Source: Aliihoeflea sp. 40Bstr573
GTDB taxonomy: Bacteria; Pseudomonadota; Alphaproteobacteria; Rhizobiales; Rhizobiaceae
NCBI RefSeq assembly: GCF_024105655.1
Contig: NZ_JAAAMH010000018.1
Span: 1-54,647 of the forward strand
DNA: 54,647 nt
Direction of reading: 5' to 3'
Of this stretch, positions 28,542 to 36,871 are shown in pieces. Each line of letters opens with the position of its first letter. Position 1 is the first letter of the stretch. A program made the position numbers and the translations under genes. Below the pieces are notes generated by a model, which had not been told where the DNA came from, ran no database searches, and saw nothing but the letters and a program-made list of their open reading frames with translations.

Positions 28542-28574
28542 GCAAGTATCGTTGGTTGCCTGCCCCCGCAACCA
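28542..28574 (+). repeat. att-like repeat unit D, ending in an initiator-tRNA 3' end sequence
   Basis: The unit is GCAAGT, 17 bases, then CCCGCAACCA. The last part reads GCCCCCGCAACCA (28562-28574), identical to the 3' end of bacterial initiator tRNA including CCA. No T-arm or tRNA body precedes it, so it is a tRNA-end scar rather than a tRNA. The same unit occurs three times near 51.43-51.56 kb. The nearby TTGGTTGC and GCAACCAA are also an inverted repeat. I infer a chromosome-ICE junction (att site). Confidence 0.6.
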
Positions 28575-28604
28575 AATAAACCCAAAGAATACAGATACTT
28601 AAAC

Positions 28605-28627
28605 GCCGCCCCATCGGGCGGCTTTTT
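28605..28627 (+). terminator. Strong rho-independent terminator after the att-like site
   Basis: A perfect 7-bp stem, GCCGCCC (28605-28611) and GGGCGGC (28616-28622), with loop CATC is followed by TTTTT. It lies 31 bases after the tRNA-like 3' end, as expected for the native terminator of a tRNA gene, and also ends transcription from the protease gene. Confidence 0.8.
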
Positions 28628-28650
28628 GCGTTCCAAAATCAGGGTCAGCA

Positions 28651-28917
28651 CTAGGTCAGCAAAACGCACGGCGACGGGTGTGCGAGCCGGCCCAGCGTGA
28701 TAGTCCGCAGGAAACAATCGTCGAAGCCCAGCCCGCCATATTCCTCCGGCACGCCGAAGCCGAAGGCGCCGAGCGCGCCGACCTTGGCGTGGAGTTCCCA
28801 CGGCACCTCGCCGGCCTCGTCCCAGGCGTCGGCATGCGGCATGATCTCGGTGGCGACGAAGCGCGCCATGGTATCGCGAAAGGCGCTGCGAGCCTCGGTC
28901 TCGAACGGGTTCTTCAT
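28651..28917 (-). pseudogene. Truncated acyl-CoA dehydrogenase (N-terminal part)
   Basis: The 88-residue reading frame starts with the acyl-CoA dehydrogenase N-terminal domain (FRDTMARFVATEIMPHADAWDEA, then AFGFGVPEEYGGLGFDDCFLR) and stops after about 85 residues. Full enzymes are about 380-400. The FAD and substrate domains are absent. The break is close to the att-like site at 28574, consistent with loss by integration or excision. It overlaps the upstream GST gene by four bases, so it was the last member of the catabolic operon. Confidence 0.85.
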
Positions 28918-29594
28918 TGCTTGCCCTCCGCTTCCAGCGGGCGACCGAAGCCGTCGAGAGTGCCGATGGCGGCGGCCGCTTCCTCCTGCGCCCTGACCGC
29001 GCGGCGAAAGCCGTCGCGGGCCTCCAGCCGCGCCCGATAGGCCGACACATTCGGCCCGAACTCCTCCGACAGCCCGATCATGCCGGCCAGCACCAGCGCA
29101 TAGCCGACCGAGATGTCGGCCACGGTGAACCGCCCGGCGCAGAGATAGTCGCGCCCGTCGAGGCGGGCCTCAACCGCGCGCAGCCGCGCCAGGAACCACT
29201 TCGCGTAGTCCTGTGCCACCGCCGGCTGCCGCCGTTCGGCGGGCTCGAAGATACCGTAGCGCAGCACCAGCGTCTGCGGAAAGGTCAGCGTCGCCTCGCC
29301 GAAATGCGTCCAGTTGAGGAACGCGCCATACTCCTCTTCAGCCGGATCGACGCTGAGCGGCGACGGCCCGTAGCGGACGGCGAGATAATGGCTGATCGCG
29401 CTCGATTCCGTCATCCGCACCGCGCCGTCGATGAACAGCGGGATCGTGCCGAGCGGAGTGATCTCCTTGTATTGCGGCGCGAATACGCGCGGCGGGAACG
29501 GCAACACCTTCAGCGAATAGGGCAGGCCCATCTCCTCCAGCGTCCATAGCGGACGGAAGGAGCGGGCGTTGACGCAGTGATAGAGCTCGATCAT
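28914..29594 (-). CDS. Glutathione S-transferase family protein
   Basis: This GST-family protein has an N-terminal thioredoxin fold (MIELYHCVNARSFRPLWTLEEMG, VPLF-type motif as GTIPLFIDGAVRMTESSAI) and an all-helical C-terminal domain (YLCAGRFTVADISVGYALVL). I chose the ATG at 29594 (226 residues) because GGAAAG lies just upstream; a GTG at 29606 adds four residues. It may conjugate or remove a reactive intermediate of the operon, or act as an isomerase, but its substrate cannot be read from sequence. Confidence 0.85.
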   Translation of the reverse strand: MIELYHCVNARSFRPLWTLEEMGLPYSLKVLPFPPRVFAPQYKEITPLGTIPLFIDGAVRMTESSAISHYLAVRYGPSPLSVDPAEEEYGAFLNWTHFGEATLTFPQTLVLRYGIFEPAERRQPAVAQDYAKWFLARLRAVEARLDGRDYLCAGRFTVADISVGYALVLAGMIGLSEEFGPNVSAYRARLEARDGFRRAVRAQEEAAAAIGTLDGFGRPLEAEGKQ

Positions 29595-29619
29595 GTGGCT
29601 TTCCACCTACCGAAACCTG

Positions 29620-30426
29620 TCATCGACCATGGAAGACCGCCGGGCGCTTCTCGAGGAAGCTGCGGGGACCTTCACGGGCGTCCTCGCTGGCGAAGACGGG
29701 AGCGGCAAATTCGAGCTCCATGGCAAGCGCCTCGTTTTCGGAAAAGCCGACGCAGGCGCGCGCCGAGCGGCGAATTGCGCGGACGGCGATCGGCCCGTTG
29801 CGCGCAATGCGGCCGGCAAGCTCGAACGCGGCGTCGAGCACGTCGTCGGCCGCCACGACGCGGTTCAGGAAGCCCCATTCGAGCGCCGTGCGGGCGTCGA
29901 TCAGATCGCCGGTCAGAAGCAGTTCCATGGCGCGCGGCATCGTCATCTGCTGCGGCAGCCGCACCGTCGAGCCACCGGCGGGGAATATCGCCCACTTGAC
30001 CTCCTGAACGCCGAACCTGGCCGCTTCCGAAGCGATCCGCAGGTCGGTTCCCTGGACGAGCTCCATCCCGCCGGCGATCGCCGCGCCGTTGATCGCCGCG
30101 ATCACCGGCTTGCCGATGTCGTAGCCGCGCAGGATGCTGCGGTTGAACAGATTGGGCTCGTCCCTGAAGCGCCGGTCCCACTCGTCCTCGGGCTCACGCG
30201 CGCCGCTCATTAGCGGAATCAGGCGGCCGAGGTCGGCGCCGGCGCAGAATGCCTGCGATCCCGTCCCCGTGACGATGACGACACGGATGCCGTCGTCGTC
30301 ACGCAACTCGGTAAAGATATCGGCCAGGAGGCAGATGCTCTCGGGATCGAGCGCGTTGCGCACTTCCGGCCGGTTGAGAGTGACCAGCGCGAGGTGTTCA
30401 CTTCTTTCGACGAGGATTTTCGACAC
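29620..30426 (-). CDS. Enoyl-CoA hydratase/isomerase family protein
   Basis: The 268-residue crotonase-fold protein has the oxyanion-hole segments GTGSQAFCAGADLG and NGAAIAGGMELVQGTDL, and the later WAIFPAGGSTVRLP. It should add water to, or isomerise, an enoyl-CoA. Only one of the two usual glutamates is obvious (MELVQG), so hydratase versus isomerase is unsettled. It lies between a CoA ligase gene upstream and the GST downstream in the minus-strand operon. Confidence 0.88.
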   Translation of the reverse strand: MSKILVERSEHLALVTLNRPEVRNALDPESICLLADIFTELRDDDGIRVVIVTGTGSQAFCAGADLGRLIPLMSGAREPEDEWDRRFRDEPNLFNRSILRGYDIGKPVIAAINGAAIAGGMELVQGTDLRIASEAARFGVQEVKWAIFPAGGSTVRLPQQMTMPRAMELLLTGDLIDARTALEWGFLNRVVAADDVLDAAFELAGRIARNGPIAVRAIRRSARACVGFSENEALAMELEFAAPVFASEDAREGPRSFLEKRPAVFHGR

Positions 30427-30482
30427 TGGGTTCTCCTGTTGAACGGATTTCGAGCCGCGAACGACAGATCGGAGCGGAATTT

Positions 30483-32030
30483 TCAGGCGATGCGCTTTTC
30501 GAGGTCGTGACGCTTGATCTTGCCGGTGGTGCTTCGGGGCAGCTCGGCATCCTCAACGAAACGTATGTCCTTCGGGATCTTGTAGCCGGCGATGTGCCGA
30601 CGGCAGAGCGTCAGCAGCGCCTCGGCGTCGAGCGTTTCGTCGCGCCGCACCACGAAGGCGACCGGAACCTCGCCCCATTTCGGATCGGACTTGCGCACGA
30701 CGACCGCGTCGGCCACGCGCGGCTCGGACAGAAGGACGCGCTCGATCTCGGCGGGATAGATGTTCTCGCCGCCCGACTTGATCAGGTATTTCCGCCGATC
30801 GACGAAGGAGAGGGTCCCGTCCGGATTGCGCACGAACACGTCGCCCATGTGGAACCAGCCGCCGCGGAGGTCCTCGCGATTGGCCTCGGGATTGTTCCAG
30901 TAACCGGAAAACAGGCTGGGGCCGCGGATCGCAAGCTCGCCCGGCTCGCCGTCCGCGACCTCCCGGCCATCGGGATCGACCAGCTTGATGCGGCAGAACG
31001 AGTTCTGGATCTTGTCGAGGCCGGCCGGCACGACGCCGACGGCGATGGTGGCGAGCGACGCCGGAGGCAGCCCCGTTTCGGTCGATCCGAAACTGTTGAG
31101 ATAGGGCGCATCGAGCAACTGCGTGACCTCGGCGATCTGTTCGCGGGGCACAAGGTCCGCCATCACGCCGGCCCACCGGACGCCGGCGGGCGACGCGCCC
31201 GCGCGCTTCATGGCCGCAAGAAACGGCGTGATCATGCCCGGCATCAGCGTCAGCCGCCCGAGCCGCTCGCGCGTCACGATCCCGGCGAGCTCGTCGGCGT
31301 CGAAGCCGTCGGTGACGATCACCTTGCCGCCCTGCATCAGGGTCATGAAGACCGTGTCGGTCGAGACCATATGGAAAAGCGGCGCCCAGGCCACGAAATG
31401 CTCGTCGGCCGTGTTCGGAAGGTCGATCATCTGGATCATCGCCCGGGCGATCTCGGCCCGCTGGCTGATCAGCGCGCCCTTGGGCAACCCGGTGGTGCCG
31501 CTGGTATAGAGGATGACGACGCCGTCCTCGGGATCGCATTCGTCCTCGATCCTTTCTGCCGAAGCGGCGTCGAGCGCCTGCTCGTAGTCCGGGCCGAAAA
31601 CCAGCACGGGCGCAACCTCGCCGTGGCGGCGCGCGACATCGGCGTGGCGCGGCGAGGCGAGGATGAGCTTCGGCGTCACGAGTCCCAGGCAATGGCGCAG
31701 CTCCTCGTCGGCGAGGCGCCAGTTCTGGCAGGCGGCGATGATGCCGAGCTTGGCGGCGGCGATCAGCAACTCGATATATTCGATGCGATTCTCGGAGAGG
31801 ATGGCGACGCGGTCACCGCGCATGATGCCGAGGGAGACCAGGTGATTGCAAAGGCGGTCGGCGCGCCGGTCGAGTTCGGCATAGGTCATCCGCCGGTCTC
31901 CCTGCTCGAGGGCGACCCGTTCGGGCCCGCAGCGCACCCGCAGGGCGAACAGGGAGCCGATCGTCAGGCCGGACGCGCGACGCGCGAGATCGATGTCGAC
32001 CGGATGATCGTTGCTCGGTTTCATGATCAT
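30483..32030 (-). CDS. AMP-forming acyl-CoA ligase 1
   Basis: This enzyme should activate a carboxylic acid to its CoA thioester through an acyl-adenylate. From the ATG at 32030, which has AAGGA just upstream, it is 515 residues. The P-loop is VILYTSGTTGLPKGAL, the middle motif is FGSTETGLPPAS, and the C-terminal lysine motif is STTGKIKRHDL. A longer frame upstream starts inside the TRAP gene and is rejected. It is one of two ligases in the operon; they may activate different substrates or successive intermediates. Confidence 0.92.
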   Translation of the reverse strand: MIMKPSNDHPVDIDLARRASGLTIGSLFALRVRCGPERVALEQGDRRMTYAELDRRADRLCNHLVSLGIMRGDRVAILSENRIEYIELLIAAAKLGIIAACQNWRLADEELRHCLGLVTPKLILASPRHADVARRHGEVAPVLVFGPDYEQALDAASAERIEDECDPEDGVVILYTSGTTGLPKGALISQRAEIARAMIQMIDLPNTADEHFVAWAPLFHMVSTDTVFMTLMQGGKVIVTDGFDADELAGIVTRERLGRLTLMPGMITPFLAAMKRAGASPAGVRWAGVMADLVPREQIAEVTQLLDAPYLNSFGSTETGLPPASLATIAVGVVPAGLDKIQNSFCRIKLVDPDGREVADGEPGELAIRGPSLFSGYWNNPEANREDLRGGWFHMGDVFVRNPDGTLSFVDRRKYLIKSGGENIYPAEIERVLLSEPRVADAVVVRKSDPKWGEVPVAFVVRRDETLDAEALLTLCRRHIAGYKIPKDIRFVEDAELPRSTTGKIKRHDLEKRIA

Positions 32031-32083
32031 CGTCCTTGCATCGTTCGAGGGGAGCGGGACGGCCGGAGCCGTCCCGCAAGGTG

Positions 32084-33196
32084 CTATTCGGCGCAGCCGC
32101 GCACGGCCTCGATGTCCGGGAACTCGGACAGGTTGCGGCCGAGCGAGAACTCGCCCTGCATGTCGCGCCACTGCGAGTAGTCGTCCAGATATTCGAGCTG
32201 CGAAAGCGCCACCTTGGCGAACAGCGGGTTGGCGCAGGCTTCATCGACTAGCAGCTTGTTCGACAGGCTCTGGAGCTTGGCCATGTCCTCGTCGCTCAGC
32301 TTGTGGACAGTGGTGCCCGCCTCGGCGAACTTCTTGACCGCCTCGACGGAAGCCTTCTCGTAGTGGGCCAGCGACCAGGTCATCGTCGCCGCGGCGGCGG
32401 TCTCGAGAATCTTCTTCTGTTTGTCGGAGAGACCGTCCCAGACCGCCTGGTTGATCATGACGCCGCTCATCGAGCCAGGCTGGTGCCAGCCCGGGGACAT
32501 CTGGTGCTTCGTCACTTCCTGGAAGCCCATGCCGAGATCGGTGCTGGGCATTGAGAACTCGGCCGCGTCGACCACACCGCGCTCGAGCGACTGATAGACC
32601 TCCGAGCCCGGCAGCATGATCTGCGACGCCCCGAACTCGGCCAGGATCGCGCCTTGCGGACGGCCGGACATGCGCACGCGCTTGCCGGCGAGGTCTTCGA
32701 GCGAGGCGATCGGCGTGTTGCCGCGCAGGCCGGATTCGGTGGAGATCAGCGAGTACGGCAGGTACTTCATGTCGTATTTCCCGTAGACCTCGTCGAACAG
32801 GGCCGCCCCACCCCAGCTCTGGATCCACAATATGTAGTCGGCCACGCCGAAGAACATCGGGAACGAGCCGATCAGCGAGAATGCCGTGTCGGTTCCCGCC
32901 CAATAGCCGGGCCAGTCGGCCGAAGCCTGGATGCTGCCCGAGCGCACGGCGTCGAAGACCTGGGTAGACGGGATAAGGCTTTCGCCCGGGAAGAACTGGA
33001 TCTGGATCGAGCCCTCGCCGAGCGAATTGACGATCTCGACGAAATGCTGGTCGGCCTGGATCAGGTCGATCCCGGGCGGCCAGGTGGAGGTCATCTGGAT
33101 GGTGACCTCCTGCTCCTGCGCCGGCGCGATGGCCGTGAAGGCAAGCAGCCCCGCGGCTACGAGCAGGCCGTTTCTGACGGTTTTTGAAATTGTCAT
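32084..33196 (-). CDS. dctP: TRAP transporter substrate-binding protein DctP
   Basis: The 370-residue product starts at 33196 with a signal peptide (MTISKTVRNGLLVAAGLLAF to about residue 26). The mature part is a TRAP-type binding protein (TIQMTSTWPPGIDLIQADQHF, GVVDAAEFSMPSTDLGMGF). TRAP systems bind carboxylates, often branched or aromatic acids, and pass them to DctQM using a sodium gradient. It follows DctM by 104 bases. The frame is open much further upstream, but the signal peptide fixes the start. Confidence 0.93.
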   Translation of the reverse strand: MTISKTVRNGLLVAAGLLAFTAIAPAQEQEVTIQMTSTWPPGIDLIQADQHFVEIVNSLGEGSIQIQFFPGESLIPSTQVFDAVRSGSIQASADWPGYWAGTDTAFSLIGSFPMFFGVADYILWIQSWGGAALFDEVYGKYDMKYLPYSLISTESGLRGNTPIASLEDLAGKRVRMSGRPQGAILAEFGASQIMLPGSEVYQSLERGVVDAAEFSMPSTDLGMGFQEVTKHQMSPGWHQPGSMSGVMINQAVWDGLSDKQKKILETAAAATMTWSLAHYEKASVEAVKKFAEAGTTVHKLSDEDMAKLQSLSNKLLVDEACANPLFAKVALSQLEYLDDYSQWRDMQGEFSLGRNLSEFPDIEAVRGCAE

Positions 33197-33300
33197 GCGT
33201 CTTCTCCCTTGGTTGTGTGGTTTCAGGTGCCGGCGGGGCTGCGCTGGGTCATCATGCTTGCTCCCCTCCTTTCCATCCGGTGTCCCGGCCGGAGCGTCTC

Positions 33301-34626
33301 TCAGCGTGCGAAGATCAGGTTCGGCAACCAGGTGATGATCTGCGGGAAGATCGCACAGAGTGCGGACCCAATGATGATGAGGATGACGAACGGTATGATG
33401 CCCCGGTAGATGTGGCCGAGCGTGATCTCCTTCGGCGCCACTCCCTCCAGATAGAACAGCGCGTAGCCGAAGGGCGGCGTCAGGAACGACGTTTGCAGGA
33501 CCACCGCGATCATGGTGACGAACCACAGCGGCTCGAAACCGGCGGCTGTGGCGATCGGCAGGAAGATCGGCAGGCAGATCAGCACGATGCCGAGCCAGTC
33601 GAGGAACATGCCGAGCACGAAGACGATCAGCATCATCACGATGAAGATGCCCCACGGCCCGAGGCCCATTCCGTCGAGGAAGCCCGACACGACCTGCTGA
33701 CCGCCTATGGCGATGAAGACGCCGGTGAAGGCGGTCGCGCCGACCACCACGAACAGGACCATGCTGGTCGTGCGGGCCGTCGCCATGACGGCATCCTGAA
33801 GCAGGGAAAGCGAGAACTTGCCATAGACGATCACCATGACCAGGGTAAGGAACGCGCCGATCGAGGCGGCCTCCGTGGTCGTGGCCCAGCCGCTGAAGAT
33901 CGAGCCGAGCACGCCGAGGATCAGCATGATCGGCGGCACCGCCATCTTCAGAAGCGAAAGCATGATCTCGCGCCGGTCGGTCTGCGCGAGCTCCTCCTCC
34001 GAGACCGGCGGGCCGTATTCCGGCTTGAAGAACGTCACCACCCCGACATAGAGGGCATAGAGCGCGGCCAGCAACAGCCCCGGCATGAGCGCGGCGGCGA
34101 AAAGCTGGCCCACCGAAATCTGCGAATAGCTGCCGAGAATGACCAGCATGATGCTGGGCGGGATCAGGATGCCGAGGCTGCCGCCGGCTGCGATGGCGCC
34201 CGTGGCCAGTTCCTTCTGGTAGCCGTAGCGCATCATCGACGGCAGGGCGAGCATGCCGATGACGGTGACCGACGCACCGATGATGCCGGTCGTCGCGGCG
34301 AGGATCACCGAGATGGCGATGACGGCCAGCAGCAGGCCGCCCCGCACGCGGCCGAGCACCAGCCGCAGCGCATGGAACATGTTCTCCGTCACGCCGGAAT
34401 CGCTCAACAGCCGCGCCATCAGGATGAACATCGGAACGGCCAGCAGGATGTAGTTGTCCATCTGGCTGTAGATGCGGTTGATGATGATGCCGAATATCTG
34501 CGGGCCGGGCCCGAGATAGGCGAAGATGATCGCCAGCCCGCCGAGCACGAAGGCCAGGGGATGCCCCATGAACAGCCCGGCCAGCAGGCCGAGGAACATC
34601 AGGGTGGTAAGGAGTTCGCTGCTCAC
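33301..34626 (-). CDS. dctM: TRAP transporter large membrane subunit DctM
   Basis: DctM is the ion-coupled translocating subunit. The GTG at 34626 overlaps the dctQ stop in GTGA and gives 441 residues, the normal size, starting VSSELLTTLMFLGLLAGLFMG. About twelve hydrophobic helices are visible (for example LAFVLGGLAIIFAYLGPGPQ and FVVVGATAFTGVFIAIGGQ). The open frame upstream belongs to the dctQ region and is not used. It forms the membrane complex with DctQ. Confidence 0.93.
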   Translation of the reverse strand: MSSELLTTLMFLGLLAGLFMGHPLAFVLGGLAIIFAYLGPGPQIFGIIINRIYSQMDNYILLAVPMFILMARLLSDSGVTENMFHALRLVLGRVRGGLLLAVIAISVILAATTGIIGASVTVIGMLALPSMMRYGYQKELATGAIAAGGSLGILIPPSIMLVILGSYSQISVGQLFAAALMPGLLLAALYALYVGVVTFFKPEYGPPVSEEELAQTDRREIMLSLLKMAVPPIMLILGVLGSIFSGWATTTEAASIGAFLTLVMVIVYGKFSLSLLQDAVMATARTTSMVLFVVVGATAFTGVFIAIGGQQVVSGFLDGMGLGPWGIFIVMMLIVFVLGMFLDWLGIVLICLPIFLPIATAAGFEPLWFVTMIAVVLQTSFLTPPFGYALFYLEGVAPKEITLGHIYRGIIPFVILIIIGSALCAIFPQIITWLPNLIFAR

Positions 34627-35126
34627 TTGGCTTCTCCCGTGCGGACGGTGTCGACCAGGCGGATCATCGTGCAGATTCCCTGGAGGATCAGCAGCGCCGC
34701 GGTGACGGGGATGACCGTCTTGATGTAGTAGACAGGCAGGGCGACCGCCCCCCAGCTCGTCTCGCGCGAGGCCCATGACCGGGCCGCGAACTCCCATCCA
34801 TAGACCAGCAACGCGATCACGAACGGGAAGAAGAAGATCAGGAAGGAGAGGATGTCGAGAAGCGCCTGATTGCGCACCGACAGCCGCTCCTTGAAGATGT
34901 AGATCGAGACGTGTTCCTTGTGGAGGAGCGTGTAGGCCGCCACGATCATGAAGTGCAGCGCAAAGAGCTGCACGGAGACGTCGAAGGCCCACAGGACGGG
35001 CGCGTTGAACAGACGGCGGGCAACGACGTCGTAGACGGTGACCAGCATGATGAAGATCATCACCCAACCGACCGTGCGGCCGATCCATGTGTTGAGGCCG
35101 TCCACCAGCCTGAGAAAGTGGTTCAT
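34623..35126 (-). CDS. dctQ: TRAP transporter small membrane subunit DctQ
   Basis: DctQ is the four-helix scaffold subunit of TRAP carriers. The ATG at 35126 overlaps the stop of the upstream CoA ligase (ATGA) and gives 167 residues (MNHFLRLVDGLNTWIGRTVG). Four hydrophobic helices are seen (VMIFIMLVTVYDVVARR and ILSFLIFFFPFVIALLVYGW are two). Its stop overlaps dctM. Confidence 0.92.
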   Translation of the reverse strand: MNHFLRLVDGLNTWIGRTVGWVMIFIMLVTVYDVVARRLFNAPVLWAFDVSVQLFALHFMIVAAYTLLHKEHVSIYIFKERLSVRNQALLDILSFLIFFFPFVIALLVYGWEFAARSWASRETSWGAVALPVYYIKTVIPVTAALLILQGICTMIRLVDTVRTGEAK

Positions 35127-36799
35127 CGCATGTGCTCCGTGCCGGATGCGGCGGTGTCGGACCCCGTCCGGGTCCGCCGCTTGAGTTCGCGAAGATCGAA
35201 GGTCGTGGGCAGGGCGAGCGGGTCCTCGCCGTCGCCGAAGATCAGCCCCTTCTGGATTTTCTGCGTCCCAGTGGTGGGCAGGGCGTGACGGAAGCTGACA
35301 TATCCCGGTGCCTTGAAGTAGACGAGATGGTCGAACACCCAGTCGAACAGCCGGCGCGCGGTGGCGAGATCCTGCGCGACGCCATCGCGCAGGACGACGC
35401 AGGCGAAGACCTCTTCCTCGCGCAACGCGTCGGGCATGGCGATGACGGCGGCCTGAACGACCTCCGGGTGCGCCTGAAGGCAAGCCTCCACCTCGGCCGC
35501 GGCAATGTTCTCGCCGGAGCGGCGAACGATGTTCTTTCTGCGATCGACGAAATAGAGCATGCCCGTCTCGTCCTGGCGCACCACGTCGCCGGTGCGGAAC
35601 CAGTCCTCATGCCAGGCCGCTTCCGTCGCCTTCCCGTCCTTGAGATAGCCGCTGAAGAATCCGCGCCGCGGGTTGGGATCGCCTGACTGGACGAGAAGCT
35701 CGCCCGGCGTTCCGGGCTGGACGTCGTTCATGTTCTCGTCGACGATCCGCGCCTTGAGCAGGCTGTCCGGGCGTCCGAAAGCACGCGTGCCCATCTGGCG
35801 CGGCTCGTGGTTGTCGATGAAGCCCGCCCCCACCTCGGTCATGCCCCACAGCTCGAGAAGCGGGAAGCCGAAGCGCGCTTCGAAGGCAGAATGGTGCTTG
35901 GGGTCGACGCCCGCGCCGATGCCGGCGCGCACTGTGTGCTGCCGCTCGACCTCCTCCACCGGGCGCGCCAGAAGCAAGGCCGGCATGACGCCCAGATAAT
36001 GGACCAGCGTCGCCTTCGAATCCCGGCAATCCGCCCACCAGCTCGACGGCGAGAAACGTTCGACCATGACGTTACAACCGCCCTTGGCGATCATCGCCGT
36101 CGTGGTGACCGCGAGATTGTTCATGTGGAAGAGCGGCAGCGGGTTGAGCAGGCGCTCGGTCTCCTCGCGCAGGGAGAGGCCGCCGCCCCAGGAGGCGTAG
36201 AGCCCCGCCGCTTCGAGGAAGTAGCGATTGGAGAGCACGCATCCCTTCGGCCGGCCAGTGGTGCCAGACGTATAGAGGATGGCGGCTTCGTCGTCGCGGC
36301 CGGCCTGCTGACGTCCCGCCGCCCGCGATGCCGGCGGCAGCTGCGCCGGCAGATCGTCGGCATCGAACACCGGGATGGAAAGGGACGTCCCCGCCAGGAC
36401 CTCGTCGAGGATCGGACGGCAGCGCCGCGAGCTGGTGACGAATGTCGCCTCGGAGTGTTCGATCAGGTAAAGCATCTCGGACGGGCGCGCGTCCGCGTTG
36501 AGCGGGACGATTGATACACCGAGGCCGTTCAGCGCCAGATAGTGGAGATGGAAGGCCGGCTCGTTGCCGATCAGGATCGCGGCCCGTGTGCCGACCCCGT
36601 AGCCGGCGGCGCGATAGGCCTGGCGCGCGGCCAGGACGTCCGACAGAAAATCCCGGTACGTGACTTCGGTGAACTCACCGACCCCGCCGCGGCGGACGGC
36701 GACGAAGGGGTGATCCGGCAACCGTGCTGCCGTACGCTCGAACAGCGCGGCGACGCTGGTATCAGGATAGTCGATTGGGTCGTTCTGCCTGTGCACCAT
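35123..36799 (-). CDS. AMP-forming acyl-CoA ligase 2, CaiC-like
   Basis: The 558-residue enzyme has the P-loop AILYTSGTTGRPKGCV, a WGMTEVGAGF adenylation motif and a C-terminal catalytic-lysine region of the CaiC kind (TTGTQKIQKG). CaiC-like ligases act on small charged or branched acids such as carnitine; the family link here is by eye. It sits at the head of the transport part of the operon and is coupled to dctQ by overlap, so it likely activates the acid imported by the TRAP system. Confidence 0.9.
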   Translation of the reverse strand: MVHRQNDPIDYPDTSVAALFERTAARLPDHPFVAVRRGGVGEFTEVTYRDFLSDVLAARQAYRAAGYGVGTRAAILIGNEPAFHLHYLALNGLGVSIVPLNADARPSEMLYLIEHSEATFVTSSRRCRPILDEVLAGTSLSIPVFDADDLPAQLPPASRAAGRQQAGRDDEAAILYTSGTTGRPKGCVLSNRYFLEAAGLYASWGGGLSLREETERLLNPLPLFHMNNLAVTTTAMIAKGGCNVMVERFSPSSWWADCRDSKATLVHYLGVMPALLLARPVEEVERQHTVRAGIGAGVDPKHHSAFEARFGFPLLELWGMTEVGAGFIDNHEPRQMGTRAFGRPDSLLKARIVDENMNDVQPGTPGELLVQSGDPNPRRGFFSGYLKDGKATEAAWHEDWFRTGDVVRQDETGMLYFVDRRKNIVRRSGENIAAAEVEACLQAHPEVVQAAVIAMPDALREEEVFACVVLRDGVAQDLATARRLFDWVFDHLVYFKAPGYVSFRHALPTTGTQKIQKGLIFGDGEDPLALPTTFDLRELKRRTRTGSDTAASGTEHMR

Positions 36800-36871
36800 G
36801 CGGGCAATCTCCTCCTGTCATTCAAATGAACCGGCGCATCTCCTCGTCAGCCGCGCCGACCGGAGGTCCGT

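Noticed and set aside
28542-28577. A tRNA-fMet gene at the att-like site
   Set aside because: Only the 3' end block is present. No anticodon arm, D-arm or T-loop precedes it, so it is a tRNA-end scar.
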